Shown here: positions 57,553 through 64,000 of the stretch, piece after piece
Layout of the letters: each line of letters opens with the position of its first letter
Position numbering within the stretch: the stretch's first letter is position 1
Origin: Chaetoderma sp. LZ-2023a
Taxonomy: Eukaryota > Mollusca > Caudofoveata > Chaetodermatida > Chaetodermatidae
DNA length: 64,000 nt
Direction: 5' to 3'
Assembly: GCA_034401795.1 (NCBI GenBank)
Contig: CM067366.1
Location: 81,442,891-81,506,890 of the forward strand
The notes under the pieces: generated by a model
Databases searched by the model: none
Told to the model about the DNA's origin: nothing
The model's input: only the letters and a program-made list of their open reading frames with translations
Position numbers and translations under genes: made by a program

Positions 57553-57652
57553 TGTGCTGTTGAATATTTTGAACATATTTGGATTGGAAGACTTTGCTGC
57601 TTAACGTAGCAATGTCATCCAATCCAATTATGTTCATAATATGCAACAGAAC
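57553..57652. repeat. free-standing hairpin related to the family-1 core
   Basis: GTGCTGTTGAATATTTTGAA mirrors TTCATAATATGCAACAGAAC. The inner arms are ATTTGGATTGGAAGACTTTG and its near complement around CATCCAATCCAATTATG. No flanking MITE halves are seen. Confidence 0.7.
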
Positions 57653-58100
57653 ATTTTATTACATCGTGTTCAAAATTTTTCGTAAACATGTTAATTTATT
57701 TGACAACTGTCTAGTACTTCAGTAAATGTGATCAAGTATGCATGTGTGTGGTTTAAAACAAATTATTAAAATTAATCTTGAAATATACAACATTTGAGTA
57801 ACACATCGATAATAAAGTGAGTATAATTTGATAACAGCCACTAGCAATGTTGATTTAATCCAATTGTAACTCATATCATTGTGACATCGAATCAATTAAT
57901 TTAATGGATTGTTTAGAATATTTTTAAATGCTAATCACGATTCCGTGACAGCAGTTGAACGACTATACCACTCGACGGTTGTGTGGAGGGCGTCTCATAA
58001 TGTGTTGTGTCTAGAATGTATAGATAGACAAGTTCATTTGAGTCACGAAGTAATGAAGGTAGCCAAAATCGTGTCCGTGGGGTGGGACAAACAACAGTCC
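57653..58100. other. no gene recognised; upstream region of a TATA promoter
   Basis: AT-rich, without supported frames. Confidence 0.4.
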
Positions 58101-58153
58101 TGCGCCTAATATAAGTCCCTGAAATTCTTAGCAAGATCACAGCAGAACTAACT
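58100..58153 (+). promoter_or_regulatory. TATA promoter and short 5' UTR
   Basis: CTAATATAAGTCC at 58106-58118 is a good TATA box. A TCACAG initiator-like site lies about 27 bp downstream (58136), and the ATG follows at 58154, leaving a UTR of about 15-20 bases. Confidence 0.5.
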
Positions 58154-58211
58154 ATGACGAAGTCCACGGCTCTTGCTCAAGCAGTCCTTCTCGCCTGCAT
58201 TCTCGCAGTAG
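58154..58211 (+). CDS. signal-peptide first exon of an unidentified secreted or membrane protein
   Basis: The exon encodes MTKSTALAQAVLLACILAVG and ends at a consensus donor (GTAG|gtgagt) in phase 1, a common phase after signal peptides. The hydrophobic core AVLLACILAV follows a short basic N-terminus. A TATA promoter lies just upstream. No downstream exon could be assigned within the window. The next 5 kb is mostly a minus-strand LINE, so the rest probably lies beyond 64 kb. Confidence 0.5.
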
Positions 58212-58324
58212 GTGAGTCAGATTTCGGATTCAGTTTCAGTTTTCAGTTTTCTTTATTCCCCCAGGCCATTTACACAGCATATGGGGTAGACATTATTATT
58301 ATATATATTTATACTATGGCGGTA

Positions 58325-58326
<2 letters not shown>

Positions 58327-58397
<71 letters not shown>
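58327..58397. repeat. (TTA)n microsatellite
   Basis: About 23 units downstream of the signal-peptide exon. Confidence 0.95.
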
Positions 58398-58401
<4 letters not shown>

Positions 58402-58519
58402 TATCGAGATTATTTTGTGATTAGCTGCCGTTGCGTTTTTGAAATATTTTGTTTTGACATATTTTTCTTTGTCGTTGTCAACATCTTTTTTTTATCGATT
58501 GCATTGTCGCTGTTATTGT

Positions 58520-58712
58520 TCTTGTGGTGGTGGTTGTGGTGGTGATGATTATAGCATATTGGTGCTGGAGCCGTGGTTTTTGCGTTGGTCGTAGTAGAAA
58601 GGTGCGTCTCCGAGGCGCTCCTAATGTCGTAGTTGTCGGTATCGTAGTTGTCGTTGTCATTGTTGTTGTTGCCGTCGTTGTTGTTGTTGTTGTTGCTGTT
58701 GTTGTTGTGAAG
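58520..58712. repeat. TGG/TCG/TTG trinucleotide tract at the LINE 3' end
   Basis: Compound GTGGTGGTT, GTCGTTGTC and TTGTTGTTG runs. On the minus strand it is the CAA-rich tail following the LINE-B coding end. Confidence 0.85.
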
Positions 58713-59588
58713 CGGATCTGTCTTTTTTCGTTGAGAAATGCAGATATTTGCATAACCTATTCAGTATTGGTTTGTTACAGATCGCAAACACGCCTTGAGT
58801 TTTCTCTGTTGTGTTCTGCCTTACACAGTAACCAGGGATAAATTGTGTTCTTTCTTTTGTGTATCTTTCGCAGCAGAAAAGAAAATGTGTTTCTGTTTCT
58901 ACTACGTTACATGTATTACAAAGTCGTTCCTCTCTGTCAATACCCACCCACCTTTTAGATTCTATTCCGAGTTGATGGTTCAATGTTCTGAAATGACAAA
59001 AGGTTATAGCTTCTCCATATGGTAATATTTTAAAATAGTCTTCGAATTCAAATTTTGTTTTTATTTCTTAATAGAACGTTAGCCGTGTTGAATCATTTAT
59101 GAGTTGTGTCCATTTTTCTGCATACTGCTGCTCTAAGGCTTGTCTTGTTCGCTGCACTACCTGTTTTGTGGTTACAGTTTCTGCCAAAAATATGTCCGAT
59201 TGCCCCGTTATTTCTAGAATGGCTTTCACTTTGTTCATTCATTTAACTTGGATTTGGGTTCTTGACATAGAATCCAGACACGTGAAGAAAAGCATTGACG
59301 ATAATTTCCCATAACCTCCATTTACTAACCCGGCCCAAAATCGTATCATGTTACATTGTATTTGGATGTCAAGTGGCATTCTTCCTAGTTCGCCATACAC
59401 CATGACATTAGTTGTGCTTTTCTTTAAATTTAGTATGCATTTAAAGAATTTCAATTGACATGATTCTATTAAGTTAGTGTTTTCGAAGCCCAATATTGCC
59501 AACCCATATAAAAGAATAGGCACTACCATTGTTTCAAAAAGTACAATTTGTAGATCTATTGGGGTAGCGTGTTCTTTGATCTTCGTGA

Positions 59589-60679
59589 TTAATGCATACA
59601 TGGCTTTTGTTCCCTGTTTACAGTTTCGAATTTTGCAACTTGAAAACGTGCCATTTGAATTCCGAGATAGATGTATTCATCGAATAGTTCCAGCTCCTGC
59701 CCTCCCATTAAGAACTTAGGTGGGTTGTTGATTTTTCTCTTGGACAATATCATTACTTTTGTTTTTGTAGTATTTATTTGTAGCTTCCAATGGATACAAT
59801 AATTATGAAAAATATTTAGTGCGTGTTGCAATGCTTCTGGTGTTTCTGCCATTATGGCCGTGTCGTCGGCATATAACGGTATGGCGAGGCGTATACATAG
59901 ATTTAGATTCTCCTCTGCCATGTCACTAATAGATGTAAGACCAAAAAATTCATTGTCGTGTAGATATTCCTCCAAGTCGTTTAAGAAAATAGAAAATAGA
60001 AAAGGTGAGCGATTCTCGCCTGCCGTACCCCAATATTGCTAATCATACAGTCTGAATCACAATGGTTGAGGCTAACAAAGGATTTAATAGATTTATACAT
60101 GTTATGCACAATTTTGAAGCGTTTTCCTGTTATATTGCATTTAATTAGCTTGTACCACAGACCAGTTCTCAATATCGTATGAATTGCATGCTTAAAATCT
60201 ACGTAACAACAGTAAAGCCTTTTCTTTTGCGCAAAAAGTAAGTCTTTAATTAAATACAAGGAAAATATGTTGTCTTGTGTCGATCTTTGTTTCCTAAATC
60301 CGGTTTGGGCTTCTGTTATAATTTCATATGATTCTGCATAACTCTTTAGCCTTTCGCTTAGAATTGATGTAAATAATTTTCCAAGACAACTTAAAAGCGT
60401 AATTGAGCGATAATTTCCTGGGTCTGATGGATCACCTTTATTTTTGTATATATGGATGATTTTTCCAACTTGCCATTCATTTGACACTAACCCATTATCA
60501 AATATATTATTAAACAAGCTCTCATAGACTGGGATCATAATTTCTGCCGAACATTTAATATACACATTGTATATCTTATCTACCCCTGCAGCTTTCCCAT
60601 TTGATAATTTCCTTATACCATCCCAGATTTCCTTTCTTGTGATCGGTCCGTCAAGTTCGGCACAGTTGGGTACATCCAT
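59589..60679 (-). pseudogene. LINE-B reverse transcriptase core
   Basis: The frame 60679-59981 reads EIWDGIRKLSNGKAAGVDKI, GNYRSITLLSCLGKLFTSIL, TEAQTGFRKQRSTQDNIFSL, CYVDFKHAIHTI (motif A with D) and NIGVRQ. After a shift near 59980, the frame 59975-59589 has IPLYADDTAIMAETPEALQH (the YADD active site) and LQINTTKTKVMILSKRKI. Confidence 0.85.
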
Positions 60680-61126
60680 AATTTCTGTTACATCGACGCT
60701 TGTATCTTGACCCCCCCCCCCCCCCCTTCATTAATTTTTTTTAAATGCTGAAAGAGTGCTTCGAGGTCTATTTTATTAGTTTCTTTGGTCTTTTTGGTAG
60801 TGGTGTTAAAGAGTTTCCAATTATGTTGTAACTATTTTTTGCTTTGTGGTATTCTTTCCGCACGTGGCTACATTCTTTGCCAAACCATGGCTTATTGTTA
60901 CACTTATATTTCCCTAGATATTTCTTTTTGTCGCCAAATGTCTTTTCATCACTTTCTCTAAAGAAGTTGCCAATCATGCTAGTTGCTACATTTATATTTT
61001 CCTCAATATTGCCGTTTTGTATTTCTAAAATAATTTCTTTTATTTCCTGAACTTTTTCGGGGTTTAGGTTTCTTATAAAGATGTCTTTCTTTTGTGCTAC
61101 CCATCTTGACTGCTTGTTATTGGCAT

Positions 61127-61147
61127 CTACTTCTCTTGGCAATCGAC

Positions 61148-61229
<82 letters not shown>

Positions 61230-62032
61230 TTATTGAGTAAACCGAGATGAAGAGTGCAGTGTATATCTGAAGGCACGGCATGAAAATCATATTCTGTAAT
61301 GTATTCTATAAGCCTTTTATTTCCAATCGCGTAATCTAATAAGCTATTATTTGTCCATGTTGCTTTTCCGACAAGCCTGTCCTTCCCCGTTCTTCCATTT
61401 ATTATAAACATATTACAATTTTTACATACTTGCAGTAATTTTCTTCCACTCGTGTTTTTCCCCCTTTGCATTGACTTTTCCTATCTTTTGGCATTCCGCT
61501 AGTTGTAAGTTGCAATAGGTCATTATTTGGACCATCGTCTAGTGCAAAATTCTGAAGGGTGAAGTCATCAAACTCTTCATAGTCACGGTCTTCTCCGGTT
61601 TTTGCGTTGAGGTCACCGATCAAACATATTGCTTTGTTCGTGCTACTTACAGTTAAAACGCTTTGTTCTACGTTATATTACGCATCATTCTCATAATACC
61701 TTGAAGACTCTGGCGGTACATATACTACCCCTTGCAAAGGAGCCTCGTCATACAGAGTTAAACTGGTACAGATTTTAACCCAGTGTACAAAATTATTGTC
61801 TATATCTTGATCAATTACTTCCACGTGCCTTACCAAGTTTTCTTTTATAAGCATTCCCCCCTTCGTTTCTTCGTTAGTAATTTATACCCTGCGATAGAGA
61901 TATAATCTGATGTGTTTACTTTAGTTTCATTTAGACAAATTATATCATGGTTATTTAGGTGTCCATACAGTTCCGGGAAATGTAATTTGGACTTCAAGCC
62001 ACAAATATTTAGGCAAGCAATATGCAGTGTGT
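61127..62032 (-). pseudogene. LINE-B APE-type endonuclease domain
   Basis: The conserved Glu (NETKV), GDLNAKTG and the SD(I)H motif are all present, so the catalytic set survives. Frame changes near 61855 and 61450 break it. A TTA tract after SDIHCTLHLGL inserts a long Ile run before the linker. Confidence 0.78.
61147..61231. repeat. (TTA)n microsatellite inside the LINE
   Basis: About 28 units between the endonuclease and linker coding segments. Confidence 0.95.
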
Positions 62033-62340
62033 TATTATTATTATTATAATTTTTTTTTGGATTGTTGTTGTTCTTGTTGTTGTTGGTGGTGGTGGTTGTG
62101 ATGGTGGTGTTTCCGTTAACGTTGTTGTCATTGTTGTTGTTGTTGCTGTTGTTGTCGTCGTCGTCGTCGGCGTCGTCGCCACCGTCGTCGTCGTCGTTGT
62201 CGTCGTCGTCACCAGCACCGCTGCTGTGGTGATGATGATGGTGGTAGTGGTAGTTGAGGTGGTGATAATCGTGGCCACGGTAACGGTGGTGGTGATTGTT
62301 GATGTGGTCTTCGTCCTCGTCAACGTAGCATTTGGTGGCA
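62033..62340. repeat. TTG/TCG/GGT compound trinucleotide repeats
   Basis: TTATTATTA, TTGTTGTTGGTGG, GTCGTCGTCGTCGGCG and GTGGTGATGATGATGG blocks immediately upstream of the LINE endonuclease start. Confidence 0.85.
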
Positions 62341-62449
62341 TTGCTTTTAGCACTGTTGTTCGTTGTGAAGTGAAATAGAAGAACATGTTACTGTCGTGTC
62401 TAGTTTGCCAGTAGCGACAACCACGCCTGCATCACGTGTGGCGGAAGTA

Positions 62450-62572
62450 TTTATGTTAACAACGGCAGCAGTAACCCTAGTAGTACTTGTAACAGTAGGA
62501 GTAGTAGGGGTGATTGTAGTGACAGTTGTGGTAGTTATAGTAGCAGCAGGACTAGTAGTAACCGTAGTAGTC

Positions 62573-62643
<71 letters not shown>

Positions 62644-62945
62644 TGTAGCAGTAGTAGCAGCAGTAGTAGGCGTTGTGGTAGCAACAGTGGTAGTAGCAGG
62701 CATAGCAGTAGAAGCAATAGTAACAGTAATAGTAGCAGCAACAGCAGCAGTAGTCATAGTAGCGGTAGTAGCAGCAGCAGGAGCAGTAGTAGTCACAGTA
62801 GTAATAGCAGTAGTATTTGCAATTGCAGTAGTAGTATCAGTATCATCATCAGCAGCAGTAGCGGTGGAAGTGGTTGCATCAGAAGTAACAGCAGTAAGAA
62901 TTGTACTAGTAGCAGCATTAGTATCAGTGGCATTGGTGATTTCTG
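62450..62945. repeat. AGT/AGC trinucleotide repeats
   Basis: A pure AGT core (62570-62643) is flanked by degenerate AGTAGC/GTAACAGT triplets over about 500 bp. Long frames on both strands are artefacts. Confidence 0.9.
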
Positions 62946-62985
62946 TACATTTATTTGGCTGATGCGGTTGTAAGTATGACAACCA

Positions 62986-63270
62986 TCAGCGACTCTGATT
63001 GTTATTATATACAGTTCTAGATCTAAAGCCATCGTACTGATTATCCTGGCGCTGGGTCGGAATATAAAGTTCTCCATCAATATACAGGTGATTGTAAACG
63101 ACTGTTGCCTGTTTGTTATGCCGCCGCGCTTCCAGCAATACAGGTGTTAACTGCCTACGTCGTTCTCTGATCTCATATGGAAACTGCTGGGTTACGGAGA
63201 AGGTAGTCCCGCGCAGGTGTTCATAGGCAGCTGTTCCCACATGTTCCAGATCGTCATATATTTAAAAAAA
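62986..63270 (-). pseudogene. LINE ORF1-like RNA-binding protein fragment
   Basis: The minus frame reads YDDLEHVGTAAYEHLRGTTF, then SVTQQFPYEIRERRRQLTPV, LLEARRHNKQATVVYNHLYI and DGELYIP. The 'G..(Y/F).(V/I).EQFP.EI.ERR..L.PV...AR...K....D.L.IDG..Y' pattern is that of L1-type ORF1 C-terminal domains widespread in invertebrate repeats. It lies about 950 bp upstream of the LINE-B endonuclease in the same orientation, as an ORF1 would, with microsatellites in between. Confidence 0.55.
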
Positions 63271-64000
63271 ACGTCCGATTATCGGCCTTGGTTTGGAGGC
63301 GTCTCCACGGTCTCTTCTGATTCTGTGTACATTTTGGAAAGTAATTCATAACAGTCTTTCGATTACTTATATTACATAAGTCGTTATTTGTTATATAGTT
63401 ATATTGAATTTAATCCGTTCACAGGCATGTCCAAGAAGGAAAAAATTATATACAATATAAAACATATTCTGTTGAATATTCTGAAATTAATTAGACTGGA
63501 AGCCATTGCTGCCAGTCAAATTAATTTCAGAATATGCAACCGTTTCCCCGTACGCTTGCCTTGAACATTCATCAATGAAAGGGTTAATAATTTCTAAGTT
63601 CATGTTGTTTCCAGCCGGGTACAGTTGGTTCACGTTGGCTCTAGGCTGGCTATATTGTTTATTGTGGGTTGGTTTCTAGATTATTGATTTAAACGTTAAA
63701 GGAAGGGAAAGGAGAAATAACAATTGATGTTTCTTGGTAATTTCATATGAATCGGGATTATTTGAGAAAAAGCATTTACTAAATCTAGGAACCCTTAACT
63801 TGGCGCCAATTAGTGACCGCGCTGGTACTTCGCACTCCGCCGTGTGTCAACTGTGTTGCAGGTATACTGCATAAGTCTGCCTGAATATAGCGAAAGCACA
63901 CCTGAATATCGTTTTGTAAGAGGTATGAATAGTATTTTCTATAGGCGCCTATGTAGAGCGAATAACTATCTACTGATAATTCACTATTGATCCTATTGGG
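63271..64000. other. no gene; one hairpin remnant
   Basis: The hairpin at 63466 is the only structure recognised. A possible acceptor (gtgttgcag at about 63860) is followed by stops in the phase needed for the 58154 exon. Confidence 0.4.
63466..63545. repeat. hairpin related to the family-1 core
   Basis: TTGAATATTCTGAAATTAAT mirrors ATTAATTTCAGAATATGCAA, with ACTGGAAGCCATTGCTGCCAG at the tip. The arms share changes (CTGAAATTAATT) not found in typical copies. Confidence 0.65.

Larger units (their letters stand above)
58657..62032 (-). mobile_element. LINE-B retrotransposon, nearly full-length ORF2
   Basis: Minus strand, 5' to 3'. The APE endonuclease begins CLNICGLKSKLHFPELYG with HDIICLNETKV (61985-61900), then GDLNAKTGEDR (61615) and SDIHCTLHLGL (about 61265). 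A linker follows at 61142-60768 (NKPWFGKECSHVRKEYHKAK). The RT is at 60679-59600, and a C-terminal tail at 59601-58657 has LCNTCNVVETETHFLFCC. Catalytic motifs look intact, but several frameshifts, a TTA tract (61147-61231) and a poly-C run (60711-60727) interrupt it. The 3' end passes into a CAA-rich tail. The protein would copy its own RNA by target-primed reverse transcription if intact. Confidence 0.88.

Noticed and set aside
62009-62982. Long Thr/Val/Ala/Leu-rich ORFs on both strands
   Set aside because: Trinucleotide repeats read in several frames.
63860-63960. Possible second exon for the 58154 signal peptide
   Set aside because: In the phase required by the donor (phase 1) the sequence meets a stop after six codons.

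Overview
This is a 64 kb window of animal nuclear DNA. It is gene-poor and repeat-rich, with spliced genes, LINE retrotransposons, many small foldback transposons and long micro- and minisatellites. There is no bacterial gene organisation and no rRNA, tRNA or CRISPR. The repertoire (a divergent alpha-type nicotinic receptor, APE-type LINEs with a zinc-knuckle-like tail, Polinton-like debris) fits a marine invertebrate, most likely a lophotrochozoan such as a mollusc or brachiopod. That placement is an inference. No search could be run, and all copy counts are by eye.

The one confidently recognised host gene is a nicotinic acetylcholine receptor (nAChR) subunit on the + strand, 36828-46321. 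Eight exons were found with consistent splice phases. They cover the ligand-binding domain (loops D, A, the Cys-loop, loop B, loop C with a vicinal Cys pair), M1-M3, the cytoplasmic loop and M4. The signal-peptide exon was not found. Its introns hold several foldback transposons, and its stop codon overlaps the TTAA target site of one.

Layout. 0-6 kb: foldback-element copies, a heat-shock-element promoter with TATA box (2.77-2.93 kb) and two long dinucleotide tracts. 6-10 kb: foldback copies around a decayed minus-strand LINE (family A). 12-13.5 kb: a minus-strand Polinton-like remnant next to a 77-bp tandem array. 14-15.4 kb: inverted and direct duplications. 16.4-17 kb: a possible acidic-tailed gene fragment. 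18.4-20.8 kb: a dead LINE (family B). 21-26 kb: foldback copies and a CTG tract. 26.5-28.2 kb: two other non-autonomous elements. 28.4-32.3 kb: a composite repeat block with a Jockey/I-like RNase H fragment. 33-36.7 kb: LINE-A tail, a well-preserved foldback copy and an inverted pair of minisatellite blocks. 36.8-46.3 kb: the nAChR gene. 46-50 kb: more foldback elements. 51.6-52.7 kb: a 21-bp minisatellite whose unit matches a subterminal segment of the main foldback family. 53.26-55.56 kb: about 57 copies of a 39-bp unit, open on both strands. Read on +, it encodes one N-glycosylation sequon per repeat and ends in a hydrophobic tail. 55.6-57.7 kb: inverted LINE-A tails around a free hairpin, and more foldback copies. 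58.15 kb: a TATA promoter with a signal-peptide first exon. 58.65-62.03 kb: a nearly full-length LINE-B, with an ORF1-like fragment at 63 kb.

The main undescribed structure is 'family 1': a roughly 400-bp foldback element with short terminal inverted repeats, a near-perfect 90-100 bp central hairpin, and several CRE-type TGACGTCA palindromes in one half. More than 20 full or partial copies lie in this window in both orientations. Hairpin arms stay matched to each other while differing between copies. Another segment of the element matches the unit of a kilobase minisatellite.
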